Assembly (NCBI RefSeq): GCF_003945595.2
Contig: NW_024104758.1
Coordinates: 1-64,000 of the forward strand
Origin: Pipra filicauda
Lineage: Eukaryota; Chordata; Aves; Passeriformes; Pipridae
DNA: 64,000 bases
Direction: 5' to 3'
Shown here: positions 51,786 through 63,818 of the stretch, piece by piece
Position numbering within the stretch: the stretch's first letter is position 1
Layout of the letters: every line of letters begins with the position of its first letter
Notes under the pieces: generated by a model
The model's input: only the letters and a program-made list of their open reading frames with translations
Databases searched by the model: none
What the model was told of the DNA's origin: nothing
Made by a program: the position numbers and the translations under genes

Positions 51786-54229
51786 TTCAGCTTTCAGCCT
51801 AAACCCCTGTGTTCCCTTTCTTTGGAGAGGGAGAAAGTTTCAGAAAGGAATTTCTCTGCCTTTTGGAGAAGGAAGCAGCTCCCCTGAGGTGGGCTGGCAG
51901 CCTGACCCCAGTGCTGGAGTTCAGCTCCTTCCTCCCAAAGCTGAACCCAGACACTGTGGCAAAGCGAGGGCTGAAAGGTCAGGGGCTGCATTTCCCCCTA
52001 AAATAGCTGTATCTTTGTCTCCAGTACTATCCAGCTGATATTTGGCTCCCTCCTGGAGCAGGAGGACGATTCCAAGGTTGCCCCCACGCTGACCATTCCC
52101 AGAGATGTGCCAGCTTTGCCCCATGAGCAGGGAGACACTTTTCTGCCTCTGGTGCCCCGGGCTTGTGGGGGTGAGTTTGTGTTTCACTGCCTCGTAGACA
52201 AAGGTTGCAAATAAGGAAACAATAGAGGAAAAAAACCTTGGAGATGGGAAAATAACCCGAGAGGAGTGTGAGGACAGAGGCAGGTGTGCCCTGCAGGGCT
52301 GAGGGCAGTGACACCGGGACAGGGGTGTCTGTGACACCTCCTGCTCCCTCTGATGAGACCCAGCTGATGTCAGGTGAAGGTTGGAGAGTTCACACTGGAA
52401 CAGGACAAACAACTGTGGTGCCAAAATAAATCCTCTCCAGCTGCCTTTGTGCTGGTGCTACCTGCTAATAACCAGGGGAGCTGGGACAGAGCAGTGCAGC
52501 CTGGTGCTGTTTTCCTCTACCAATTAAACTCAAATTTTTGTCACCTCAGCTCTCTGCAGAGGTTTTTGGTCCCCTGTTCTCTTTGCTTACCCTGTGTCAC
52601 TGCACACAGCTCAGGACTGGTTTTTTTTTTTGTTTGTTTGTTTTGATCAAACTTTCCATTTGACATTAAATTTGACTTGTTTTTACAAGAGTAGGTGATG
52701 CCTGAGGGTGATACCTCAGATCCTGATTCCTCCCCAGAGGAGAAAGCCCCTGATGTTTGCTTTCACTGGGCTGGGACAACAGATAATCTGATTTATCCCA
52801 ATCTATCCTCAAACCCTCAGGCAAAGCCCTCACAGAACCCCCCCCCCACCCGCTTTGGAGGCCCCTCTTAACCCCTGTTTGGTTTTGTTTGTAGGCTGGA
52901 GAACTGCTGGGATGAGAGACTGGGGCAGTGCAACAGAAAACTGGAGCTGGAATGTTCGAGAAGGAAGCAGATGCACCTCCTCTGCCAAGGGAAGAGGATG
53001 GAAAGGTGGGTAATGCATTTAAATACAACTGAGAGGAAGGGGCTGCTGCACTGAAGGGAAAGCTTTGGGTGAAATTATACGTGGAAAAGTGTTGTTTCCT
53101 GCCTGGAAGTGGAAGTCTGGGTGAGTGCTCAGGGCTGGCTGCTGCAGAGGGATTTAGGGCACCAGCCTGTTTAATTAACCCCAATTGAATAATTTCGGAA
53201 CATGGATTTTTCAATTCCATATCGTGCCCTTGAAGACAGCAACAATCTGGAACTTTTTTATTCTGTGTAATGTATGTTGGCCTCTCCCCTCATTAAACCC
53301 AAGATCACACCACAGCATTTAAAATTTTCTTCAGAAATGATTTCCTCTCCCTGCTAAAGCCTTTGCTGCCTGTCCACTGTGCAGAGCTGAAATTCAATTG
53401 CCTCTCCTGGCAGCTGGGAAACCAGGGCTGCAGGGATCCAGGGGAAGTGTTTTGCTCAAATTTATTGTGGAAATAAGTCAATCTCCATATGAAGGGACTT
53501 ATATCTTAGTTGGTGTGTGCTCATTTCAGCCCAGATATCGATAAATCACAGGTCAATAAATGGAGAGCCTGGGGGTATTTTTGGCTTTCCCTTTGTGCTT
53601 TTCAGCTCCATCATTGTGTAGGTTCAGATTTTCCTTCTTGGCCTGCAATGAATCCCAGGGTTCTGTACAACCTCTGGCCCTGGTTTGCCCTGGGAGGCTG
53701 GATTGGGAATGGAGGCTGCAGGTGGGAGTGATGGAGCGAGTCCCAGTCAGTCTGGGGGGGCAGGAAATGCTGCTCTTTGAATGAGATGTTGGGAAGAAAT
53801 TCTTCTTGTTGTAAGAATAAAGTCCTTATGAACCCACTCAGTACTGCAGCAGCTTTTGCAGCACAGGCTCAGTGTGCATGCAGGGATATTTATTCTCCTA
53901 AATACAACTTACACGATTCTCTAACCTGTTTGGTTTGTTCAGCAGTGTCAGAAAGGTAATGCAGACAGTTCTCCCATTCTTCATTCTGTCTCTGGAGGCC
54001 CATCCTGTGGTTGCTCTGCCTTTGCCTTGACACACACAGGGTTTCATTAAAACACAAACATTATAACAAAAGTAATCCTGAGTCTCTGCTGGCACTTCCT
54101 CTCCCATGCCCTCAACACTTAGCCCAGAATTAAGGGCCTCAGAGTTCAGCACATGCAGCACAGATATTTCCTTAAGCCAGGGAGAAATCCTGTGGTTAAT
54201 CCCTGGAAAGCAGCTGGTGATGCACTTTG
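51786..54229. other. Long single-copy stretch, no gene recognised
   Basis: A T-run followed by (GTTT)n lies at 52621-52643. A C-run of nine lies at about 52839-52848. AT-rich at 53160-53340 and 54020-54080. A 30-bp word at 53778-53808 (GAATGAGATGTTGGGAAGAA) resembles the upstream part of a plus-strand CR1 end but is too short to be sure. No exon is recognised. Confidence 0.42.
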
Positions 54230-54525
54230 GGAATCACGGAATCCTGGAATGGTTTGGGATGGAAGGACCTCAAAGCCCACCCAGTGCCACCCCCTGCCAT
54301 GGGCAGGGACACCTTCCACCAGCCCAGGTTGCTCCAACCTGGCCTTGGACACTTCCAGGGATCCAGGGGCAGCCACAGCTTCTCTGGGCAACCTGGGCCA
54401 GGGCCTCCCCACCTTCCCAGCCAGGAATTCCTTCCCAGTATCCCATCTAGCTCTGCCCTCCTTCAGCTTCAGGTCATTCCCCCTTGTTCCATCACTACCT
54501 GGGCAACTTGTCTGGAGGGTGAATT
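54230..54525 (-). mobile_element. CR1: CR1 LINE 3' fragment, type A
   Basis: AATCACGGAATCCTGGAATG, then GGTTTGGGATGGAAGGACC, the recurring block, and on the right CTTCAGGTCATTCCCCCTTG and CCATCACTACCTGGGCAACT. It reaches slightly further upstream than most copies. Confidence 0.93.
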
Positions 54526-54654
54526 TCTCAACTCCTGCTCATGAATCCAGCATATTTTTTTTATTATTTTCGCCTGAACTCCTTCCATTTTCTTTGCAAA
54601 CTGTGAATTATGGAGACTCCTGTCTCACCATGGCCTGGTAACTTTGGCAGGCAG
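54526..54654. other. Short single-copy gap between two CR1s
   Basis: AT-rich in its middle (54550-54600). Nothing is recognised. Confidence 0.4.
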
Positions 54655-54785
54655 GGATCATAGAATACCTGAGCTGGAAGGGACCCCCAAGGACCTTCCA
54701 GTCCATTCCCTGGCCCTGCCCAGGACACCCCAACAATCCCCCCCATCCCTCAGGGCGTTGTCCAAACGCTCCTGGAGCTCTGGAT
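54655..54785 (-). mobile_element. CR1: CR1 LINE 3' fragment, type B
   Basis: ATCATAGAATACCTGAGCTG, then GAAGGGACCCCCAAGGACCT, CAGGACACCCCAACAATCCC and CGTTGTCCAAACGCTCCTGG. This is the reverse complement of a type B end, about 130 bp, with a good octamer start. Confidence 0.9.
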
Positions 54786-55721
54786 ATGGTGTCCTGCCTC
54801 ATACCCCCTTTCTGGGGGGTCTCAGATGTGCCAGTGCCTCCCTGCCTGTTGGCATCCCCAGTGAACCTCTTGGACGTGCTCTGCAGGTTTTCCACGTGCT
54901 CCGAGGGGCAGCAGCTGCTGCTGGCTGTGGGAAGGGCTCCTGGGATTTGGGAGCCTGTGCTGGGTGCCCGTGACATCAGAACTGTGCCCTGCTCATTGAC
55001 ACAGAGCAGGCAAGTTGGAGATGTGAAGGGGACTCTGCTGGGGCAAAGAGCCAAACAGCAATGTATGGAAGGGGTGTTATTTGATTGGAATGCACAGAAC
55101 TGAACCTCTGTTCTGAATAGGAAAGGGAATGAATCATTCCTGATGGGTTCATCAGAGCCATTTATGTTCTAAATACTCATTCTCCACCCTGACTGCCTCG
55201 GGTTGTATGAGGAATGTAAAGGTTTTAAATGCCACTTTTTTTTTTTTAAGCAATTGGTTTTGTTATTTCAAATAGAGCCTTTGCTGTACTTACTATTCTT
55301 GTGCAAGAACCTGGGAAATTGTAAATTCTGGGACTGATTATAGAGGTTGCTCTGCCTTGATAATAAAAGTTGATTATGTGTCATGGCAGCAGCAGGGGAT
55401 GGAGCTGGAACAGGGATTTCTGGAGTGTTGCAGAGCACGAGCAGGGCTCTGCTGTGCAGTGCTGAGTAAACACGACAGGAGCAGCTCTGGCAGCTGCATC
55501 CCTGATTTCTGTCTGTCCTCTTCAATCAATAATTTTATTGACTGAGCCTGGCAAATTTACGTTCCTTGTTTTGCCTGTTTGGGGAGCAATAAACCCGCAG
55601 ACAGTGATTTATGTCGGCCCCGCTGCACAGTTCTGAGGCGTTCTCCTCCTCTCCCTGCTGCCTCCTCCCCCGGGACATGGACACCCTGGAGTCCACTCAG
55701 CTCCTTGAGCAGCGTTTCCCA
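54786..55721. other. Single-copy DNA, nothing recognised
   Basis: Mixed sequence. The 150 bp next to the CR1 may be an older continuation of it, but I cannot tell. A T-run lies at 55237-55248. Confidence 0.4.
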
Positions 55722-55938
55722 GATCACAGAGTCACCATGGAATGGTTTGGGTTGGGAGAGACCTCAAAGCCCATCCCATTCCAACCCCTGACACCTTCCA
55801 CCAGCCCAGGCTGCTCCAACCTGGCCTTGGACACTTCCAGGGATCCAGGGGCAGCCACAGCTTCTCTGGGCAGCCTGGGCCAGGGCCTCCCCACCCTCCC
55901 AGCCAGCAATTCCTTCCCAATCTCCCACCTAAAGAGTG
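55722..55938 (-). mobile_element. CR1: CR1 LINE 3' fragment, type A, internal deletion
   Basis: CACAGAGTCACCATGGAATG, then GGTTTGGGTTGGGAGAGACC, and a direct passage from CCAACCCCTGACACC to TTCCACCAGCCCAGGC. The usual GCCATGGGCAGGG segment is missing, as it is in 18238-18427. Confidence 0.92.
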
Positions 55939-56992
55939 GGAAACACATCCCCTGCAGGTGCTGGGAGGAACATCTGAGCTCTGCAGTGGGTGGGGTGAGG
56001 AGGGAACGGTGACTGCAAGAGGCAGATGAGTTAAATGGGATGGAAAATCTCATTAACAGATCTTTTCATTAAATTACTGATTTCTGGTTTCAAAAGATTA
56101 AATAAAGCTGGTTTTGAGTAAATAGTTTCAAATGCTTTTAGGGTAAAATTATGAGGAGGGCGGGGACCAAGACAGGAAGGATGAGGAAGGTTGGGCTCAG
56201 TTTTAGAATAGTTTTTTGGAGAACTTCAGAAAAAATTGATAAAACTCGAAGAAAATCCACAGCCATTTAAATTTATGTGGTTTCCTCCCACTCAGCCCCT
56301 GCAACCTGGTCTTAAATAATGTTTCTCTTCAATTTTGTTGTGCTGTGATGGGGAAGTGTCTGGTTGCCAGAAGAGCAGACACTGTAACACAGACACAAAG
56401 CACTGCTTTGAGCTCACAAACCTTTTCACTTTTAAATCCACAGTCAAGTGGGCTCTCTCTGCCCTCACTTCACCAGGTATTTTTTTGCCATTTATTACTG
56501 CCTTTTTAAAATATATGTTCTGAAATTCAGGTGTGTATATAATGGGGATGATATACAGTTGTACTCGGGACTGAATGTGAGCCATCTGTCAAAAACAAAA
56601 GCTAAATTCTGGGTAATAAAAGCCACCAAAAGATTGATATTTCACATTAAAGGGAGACCTGAAAAAAAAGCAATTTTGTTTATGGGCAAACCTGTGTCTG
56701 GCACATTTTTCATGTCATATAAAGATGGAAATCTCACCTTATGGCTATAGATTGCTGCTATATTTCAGGCTCCACAATTGTGGACAGATATGCAAGTGCT
56801 CCTACGTTAGGAGAGATAATTCCCCACGTGTTTTGGATGGCAGTGAGTCCCTTTGGACCCGTTTCTGCTGCTTCCCAAAGGTGTAGCATTTCCCATTGGT
56901 GTCTCTGGTGAAACACATCTTTCCAGTAATTTGATTGGTATGTGAAACTTTTTTGGTGCTTTCAGCTGATTTCCAAACTGTTTTGGGGATCT
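55939..56992. other. Single-copy AT-rich DNA
   Basis: Segment 56040-56780 is AT-rich. A plus-strand frame of 100 codons (56448-56750) has no known domain and a composition fitting chance. No repeat is recognised. Confidence 0.4.
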
Positions 56993-57155
56993 CAGGTTGC
57001 CCAGAGAAGCTGTGGCTGCCCCTGGATCCCTGGAAGTGTCCAAGGCCAGGTTGGAACAGCCTGGGCTGGTGGGAGGTGTCCCTGCCCATGGCAGGGGTGG
57101 CACTGGGTGGGCTTTGAGGTCCCTTCCCACCCAAACCAGTCTGGGAGTGTGTGAT
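56993..57155 (+). mobile_element. CR1: CR1 LINE 3' fragment, type A
   Basis: From AGGTTGCCCAGAGAAGCTGT to CCCACCCAAACCAGTCTGGG and AGTGTGTGATCTG. About 160 bp, 5'-truncated. Confidence 0.94.
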
Positions 57156-59019
57156 CTGTCCTGTCTGACCTGCAGGGCTGGGTCTGTACGCTGGGCACTG
57201 GGGTTTTATTTAATGGAAACCATTTTACACCAGGTTTAATATTTGCTCATTCTGTGCCCAGTTTGGGGCTGCTCTTGCTCTCCACGTGTTGAGGTGCTGT
57301 GAGGAGTGTGGGGCAGCACAGGGTGGTGCCTCCAGCAGCACCACATGGGTGATGCAGTGAGGTGGATCCTGCTCCTCCCTGGAATTTTCCTCCTGGGAAC
57401 ACCCCTGAGCTTGTGGATGCAGCCCTGGCCCAGTTTGGGCTGTCAGTCTCTTATATAAGCAAAAGGTAATGCAAATTGCCTGGCTGTGCCTCTCCCAGTC
57501 TCCTGCTCCCTCTGTGCTGCACAGGATTGGATTTGGCTGCCTCGATCACAGGGGAAATTCCCAAGAGAGAGGAAAACCTGCCAGAGCAGCCAGGGGACTG
57601 GGACTCGCAGAGTAAATATTCACAGTGCTAAATCCCAAAGAAAAAGCCTGATTTGCAAAGGGGGTGCTTTGGAAATGCTGATTTTTGGGAGCTCTCTGGA
57701 CGTGGGGAGGGCAGGGAGGAGGCTGCAGGCTGGTCTGTGCTTCCCATTCCAGTCACAGCCAGCCCTTCTTCCCAAAAGCCTCCGGAGTGTGCCAGTGTGC
57801 TGTCCAGGCTCACAGCTCTGGACTGCCTTTATGTCCCTTCCTCCTCTTTTTTTATCTTTTTTCCTCTTTTTTCCCCTCTTTTTTTTTCTCTTTTTTTTTC
57901 CTCTTTTTTTTTTTTTTTTTTTTTTTTTGCAGCTTTCCTCCCCTCCTTTTTTTCCTTAATTTCTCTTTTTTTTCTTTTTCTTTTTTTTTTCCTGTTTTCC
58001 TCTGTGGAATTGAAGGCAAACAGTTGAAATCTGGTTCGTTTAAGGAGTTTTCAGAGATACATTTCATGTCCTCAATTTTTCACCAAACAGAACAATCCCA
58101 GACTCTTCGGGTTGGGAAAACCAGCTCACCATAATAAAGTCCTGCAGTGCTTTTCTAATCAGGAGTCAGTGCTGGTTCAGGACCATAACTGCCCTAGCAG
58201 GACTAAATCACATTTTCACTACAGCTAAGCATGTATTTAGCAAGTGAATTTTAAATCTGTATCTGCAGTGCCTTCTCTGTCAGAGTCTTTATCCCCCAGC
58301 TCTGTAATAAATGAGAGCTGGGCTGGCTGTGCAGGAGCTCCAGTGGCAGCTGTAGCTCAGCTCCCATTTGCATGCCCGTGGGTGTTTTCCTTCACTAGGG
58401 ATCCTTTTTTTCCAAAGCCTTTTCTGAACTGAAAATTGAAAAAATAAAAAAAAAATCAAACTAGATGAGCCAAGAGCACATCTCCTTTGTGCAGCGGGTG
58501 CCTCACAGCCCGTTCCACACCCAGAACACCCCGCTGGCTCCCCGGTGCCACGGCCTGTGCTCGGCCCCAAACACTCACAAACACCCGATGGCTGAACCAG
58601 GGACTGTCTCCTTCAAATGGACAAACCCTGGCGAGGTAAGAGCAGGTCTGGCATCCAAATCCTCGTGGGAGGGTCCAGTGGGCATTTTGTGGCAGGAGGA
58701 GGGAGTTTCTCCTCCCTTTTCACCCCTTGCCCGGAGGCCACCACAGTGGCAGGAGAAAAACGGGTGAGTCTGCAGCCTGAGCAGTGGTGTGTTATTAGTC
58801 CTTGGAACCTCTTTGAACACTTCAGTCCAATAACAACCTCCAGGGATGTGACCAACATTTCAGAAGTGTGATTCTGCTGCACGTGGAAATGCTTGAAACG
58901 TTGAGGGGGTTTTTTAATCAAAGGGTTTTCTCGCCTGTGCTTTTGGGATGGGTGGGAATTCACTTTTCCCATGAACCAGTTTTGCATCGTAGAAGATTCT
59001 CTGAGAGAAATTCTGATTT
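57156..59019. other. Single-copy DNA around a polypyrimidine tract
   Basis: Includes the tract at 57836-58008 and an A-run at 58440-58455. An octamer ATTTGCAT lies at 58366-58373 in a sequence that looks constrained. No exon is recognised. Confidence 0.42.
57836..58008. repeat. Long T/C-rich tract with T-runs, about 170 bp
   Basis: Almost only T and C on the plus strand. T-runs of 5 to 24 are split by single or double C, broken by a short GCAG at about 57929. It is the most extreme simple-sequence block in the window. Phenylalanine-rich or lysine-rich frames through it are artefacts. Confidence 0.95.
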
Positions 59020-59212
59020 ACTGGGAGGGTGGGCAGGCCCTGGCCCAGGTTGCCCAGAGAAGCTGTGGCTGCCCCTGGATCCCTGGAAGTGTCCAAGGCC
59101 AGGCTTGGAGCAACCTGGGCTGGTGGAAGGTGTCCCTGCCCATGGCAGGGGTGGCACTGGGTGGGCTTTGAGGTCCTTCCATCCCAAAGCATTCCATGAT
59201 TCCCTGAATGTT
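59020..59212 (+). mobile_element. CR1: CR1 LINE 3' fragment, type A
   Basis: From ACTGGGAGGGTGGGCAGGCC to CCAAAGCATTCCATGATTCC. It has the CAGGCTTGGAGCAACC variant, which lacks the GGACGGGG bases present in some copies. Confidence 0.94.
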
Positions 59213-61597
59213 TCCTGGTGGCCCTAAGGGAGTTGTGGTGCAGACAATGCACCTTGAGAAGCTGCCAAAGCCTTTATGTATCTGCACACCCTTCTCTTTT
59301 TAAAAAAGTGCAAACCTAAACCCCCGCAATTTTTACCAAGTAGGTAGAGAAGGAAAACGCTGAATTAAAGGTTCCACTTGAACCGTTTTTCAGCTCCATT
59401 TCGTAGCTGTTTCTAATGTTAAATCACTGTGCTCCTGGCATGTCGTTATTATTTACAGGAGAAAATAAAAAAGGAGTAATAAAACCTTGTGGTTCTTTTT
59501 TTTTTTTTTTTTTAATGAAATGAATGTCTGACGGGTTCCTGCAGCTGTGAGGAAGGGTGGAGGGAGCAGTGCTGTGCAAAGCACGTGAGGATTGCAGTTT
59601 GCTGCACAACAAGTGTTTTACAAGTGGTTTTGTATGAGATGTGACAGGGTGAGGCAGTGAAAGGGTGTGCTCAGGGCTGGCCTTGCACACGTTGGGGTGG
59701 AATGTTGCAGGTTCCCGTGCATCAGTCAGGGCAGTGACAGCTGCAACAACACCCATCATTCCTTTCTGACACTTGTAAACTCCCTGACAACCTGCTGAGA
59801 GTGATTTCTATTTAATAGGGGAGAGCTGAAACGTGGATGAATGGAATTAAGGATCCTCCACGGATATGTGACCACATATGGTTTTAAATGAATGCAGAAT
59901 GGAAATTATTTGAGATATAAAAGAGCAATTCAGAGCTTCCTCCCAAGCAGCACTCGTACCAAGGGCTCATCCTGCTGCTCTGCACATCAAAGGATCATCA
60001 GTGGAACGAACTGGTAAGAGGTTTTCAAATTTAAAACTAAATATTTCCTCAATTTCAGTGGCATCACAAGGAAACTTTGCTCCTCAGGTTTGGTCACCAT
60101 AATTTCGTGAACTTTTGGAAATAATTTCTGGATGCTCAGCCAGCTGTGAGCCACAAAAAAACAGAGGAATCATTGTGTCTCCAGCTGTTTGTGGGAAAAT
60201 CTGATGGCTGACAGTTCTCCTGGAAGAAGCAGCAGAATGATCCTAAATTTGACTCTGCATTTCTAAAAAAAGACGAACCCAACAAACCCCAGAAACCTGC
60301 AGAAAGAAAACCAGTCTGAAAGCTGAGTCAGGATCAGTTCTCTCTTTTGACATCTTCAGAGTGTGCTTTCCACAACAGAATTTTGTGTGCTGGGCTACAA
60401 CAGACACATTTCACAGAAACAATACGTTCCAATTTGGCTCTCCCCAGCCCCAAACTGACGTTTTTTTCTGAACATTACTCTTCAAGGAATTTGCATTTTT
60501 TATGTTTTGCTGTGAAAACAAAACCCCCAAGATCTTTCAGGGAACTGAGCCTCCCCCCTCCCTGTGTCTGGGACCTGCTGGGTGTCCTGTGTAGCCCCTG
60601 GAATGAGCCCTGGTCACCAGGGTCCTTTAGGGTATTTTATGTGGAATGTTGGGGTGTTCTGTCATGGAATTGCCAGGAGCTGATAGAAAGGTTCAGCATT
60701 TCAGCCACCAGGCTGGGGAGGTAACGAGGAATATAACCAGAAAGACAAAAGGAAAATATTATTAAGGAATAATTATATAATTCATGACAGAAACTTGAGC
60801 CAACAGAATAAGCTTTTGTGGCCCACAAGAAATCGAAGGTAAAATTGGGAAATTCAGGTAAATTCAGTGAAAGGACCTGTAACCCCTGCAGAGTCACTCA
60901 TTCAGGTTGGAAATTCTGTTGTCTGATAAACCGTAACTGGGCATCAGCCCAGGGCTGGGGGATGTTCCCAGCACAGTGGTTGATCCAGCACCTTCCTGCC
61001 CAGAGCAGAGCCTGCTGTGGCACAACCAGTGCCCCGGGGTGCCCTGGGCTGTGTTTTGGGGTGTGCAGGGCACGGTGACCCCGTGCAAAGCTCCTCTGTA
61101 AGGACGAGACCCCTTTAGCCCCCCAGCACTCCCGAGGGAGCTCCCACCTCCCACCTTTTCTCCCTCAGGTCTCCCTCTCCCAGTTCCTCTGTGTGCAGCT
61201 CACTGGGAGCTCTCACCTGCACCCTGAATCCCTTCCCGAGCCTTGAGTTGCTTTGAAACCCTCCGAGATGCTTCCGCTCCTCTTTCTGTCTGTTTTTGGG
61301 TTTTCCTGCTCCTTCTCTGCTTTAATGACTTCCTCAAAGCATTTGGGCTTCAAACCCTGTCTCTCTTTCAAGAGACTCCCTCTCATCTGAAGGAGACACG
61401 TTTCTCTCCTCTGAGGGTGCACAGGGAGACTTTGTTCCCTCGGGAAGGCACATCCATACCCAGGAAATGCACCTTGCAGGGGTTTGATGCCCAGGCCTGT
61501 GGGAAGGGGGAGAGGCTGAGTTTGGTGTCCTTGGTGGGGCTGTCCCACTTTCCTGCCTTAGAGCTGGGAAATGTGGAATTTGGGGGATCCATCTGTA
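59213..61597. other. Long single-copy stretch, no gene recognised
   Basis: T-run at 59496-59513. AT-rich at 59760-59960 and 60740-60900. C/T-rich at 61150-61400. None of the open frames has a recognisable domain. Confidence 0.42.
59496..59513. repeat. Poly-T run of 18
   Basis: Uninterrupted T-run. It could be the reverse of an old poly-A tail, but nothing recognisable lies beside it. Confidence 0.9.
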
Positions 61598-61987
61598 TCG
61601 CAGAATCATGGAATGGTTTGGGTTGGGAGGGACCTCAAAGCCCATCCAGTGCCACCCCTGCCATGGGCAGGGACACCTTCCACCAGCCCAGGTTGCTCCA
61701 GCCTGGCCTTGGACACTTCCAGGGATCCAGGGGCAGCCACAGCTTCTCTGGGCAACCTGGGCCAGGGCCTCCCCACCCTCCCAGCCAGCAATTCCTTCCC
61801 AATCTCCCATCTCTCCCTGCCCTCTGGCAGTGGGAAGCCATTCCCTGTGTCCTGTCCCTCCATCCCTTGTCCACAGTTTCTCTCCATGTTTTTTGTCAGC
61901 TCCCTCAGGCACTGGAAGGTGCAAGTAGGTCCCCCCAAAGTTTCTCTTCTCCAGGCTGACCATCCCTGCTCTCCCTCTGGAAGGAGG
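61598..61987 (-). mobile_element. CR1: CR1 LINE 3' fragment, type A, long
   Basis: CGCAGAATCATGGAATGGTT, the full recurring block, then CCTCTGGCAGTGGGAAGCCA and TGTCCTGTCCCTCCATCCCT. A further part, CAGCTCCCTCAGGCACTGGA to CCAGGCTGACCATCCCTGCT, differs from the upstream part of 36945-37478, so two 5' variants of the family exist. A 265-codon minus-strand frame and a 238-codon plus-strand frame cross it and are not genes. Confidence 0.92.
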
Positions 61988-63747
61988 TGAGTCCATGACT
62001 CTGTGATCTCGTGGTTTGGGTTCAGTGCCAGGTTTTTGCCCCCCACTCCCCACCCCATGGCACTGGTGCTGTCCTGGGGGCTGCAGGGGCTGCTCCTGCC
62101 CACCAAAGCATTTTCCTTTTTCTTTGTTCATCTCTGACTCACCTCCAATGTTTTTCAGTGGAGAGGGTGCCCAGCACCCTGAGGGTGGATGTTTGGAAGG
62201 GGAATCCCTTCCTGTTGCAGTGCCCCAAGCACAAATGGAACCTTAACCTTTAGTTTTACAGCCTGGAGCTGATGCAGTCACGCTGAACCGGGGGGGTTTC
62301 TTGCCTCCTGGTTGTTTAGGGAGGGGAATTGGGATCCTGTACCCCCAGCTCCTGAGACATCTGCCCAGGCTCTGGGCTCTGGAATTCCCTGAATCCCTCA
62401 GTTCCTTCTACACAGACACACATTTGTCTCTGACACAACAGCTCGTGGAATTCCTGGATCCCTGATGGTTTGGGTGAGCTTCTCTGTACATGAAGTCATC
62501 TGCTGTTCCACTGAACCAGCTGGATAAAAAGACACTGTCCTTACATCTGTCAGTGAGCAGAAACTGTTATTAATTTCTGTGAAGTGAATGCCAAGCTGTA
62601 ACTGCATTAGAATATTTAAATCCATCTTTCTGGATAATATGATCTGTGATCACTCTGCATTTGCCAACTTTTGTGGGTGCCAGAGTTCCTTATCTGCTCC
62701 CTCTGATATTCAAATTCACCCCCAGCTGCTTCAGAACAGGCTTTGCATGCAACAGTGGGTTTCACTCAGAAAACAAATGACACAACTGGGTGAAAAACCT
62801 GAGAAAATGGGTTTCTAAATGCATAGGCACAACTACTGCTGTCAGAGGAGTTTACCAGTTTGTCCAGTCATTGCAGCAGGCAGCACACAGCTTCCTGTGA
62901 GCCAGGGAGCAGAGTGCACCTTTTAAATACCCATCTAACAACTGGGAAATTCCTGGGAAAAAGACATTTTCCTGATCATGGATTCAGCAAGAGTCACTGG
63001 GCTGCTCGGTACAAACTGGTTGCTCTGATAGGTTTGATTATATCCATATATGCCCACAATCTGATGGTAGGACTGAAATGTTTGTGCCTGATTGAGTGGC
63101 TGTTTTCCATTTAAATATTCCCAGAGGGTTTCTTTGGGTCATTTATTGCTGCGACCCTCGAATGGTAAAATGTTTTATTTTTCTTATGCAGAGAAAGAAA
63201 TGTAACTTTCAAACGAAAAAATCGTGTGGTTGTGGAAGGTCTGCCCAAGAGGAACAGAACTTGGAGTTTTGGGGATATGAGGAATTGGAAATTAAGGTGG
63301 GATTTTCGGCTTCTCTGTTGTTCCTGTGAATGCAAACCTGGATGTTTTCTGTGCTTCTCTAAGCCTGAAGCTTTCTGCTAAATTTCTTACTGAAAGATAA
63401 CAGAGGAGATAATAAATGCAGGCACCTCAGTTTTGTGAAGGAGGGCCCTGTTTGCTCACTGGTGCATAAAAAGGCCTTATTGGGGACTTACATCTCTGTC
63501 ATGTTGATTTAATTTTATTTTATATCACGTTCTCCCACCAAATTGCTCTCAGTTTTTCTGTGTGGCGTTGGGTGCCCTGTATTCAGATGACAAGGCTGAG
63601 ACAATAATCTAAAAAGGTTCTCTCTTTGTAATTTAACCTGCTATAGGTGTGTAAGCCTGATGGTCTGTACATCCATGGAAATTTCCTCTGGGCCAGGTCT
63701 TTCCCAGAGCAGTTCCATAAAACAGGAGGGATGTGATCTCTGGTTTC
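61988..63747. other. Single-copy DNA, AT-rich toward the right
   Basis: Mixed at 61990-62400, AT-rich from 62560 to 63660. No tandem repeat, transposon or exon is recognised. Confidence 0.42.
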
Positions 63748-63818
63748 TATCAAAGAACCCTTTAGGTTGGAAAAGGCCTCTAAAATCATTGATTCCAGCC
63801 AATGATCAAAGTCCCTCT
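63748..63818 (-). mobile_element. CR1: CR1 LINE 3' terminal fragment, old
   Basis: TTTAGGTTGGAAAAGGCCTC, then TAAAATCATTGATTCCAGCC. This is an old, diverged CR1 end with the GGTTGGAAAAG word, similar to 32910 and 50411. Confidence 0.75.

Noticed and set aside
56448..56750. A 100-codon frame that looks more protein-like than its neighbours.
   Set aside because: It matches no family I know, lies in AT-rich DNA and has no splice or start context that decides for it.
57486..58134. Frames ending in long phenylalanine runs, or lysine runs on the other strand.
   Set aside because: These are translations of the polypyrimidine tract at 57836-58008.
61243..62131. Long frames on both strands (238 and 265 codons).
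   Set aside because: Both cross the type A CR1 at 61598-61987. The CR1 3' region has few stops in several frames, so it gives the same peptide words at many places in the window.
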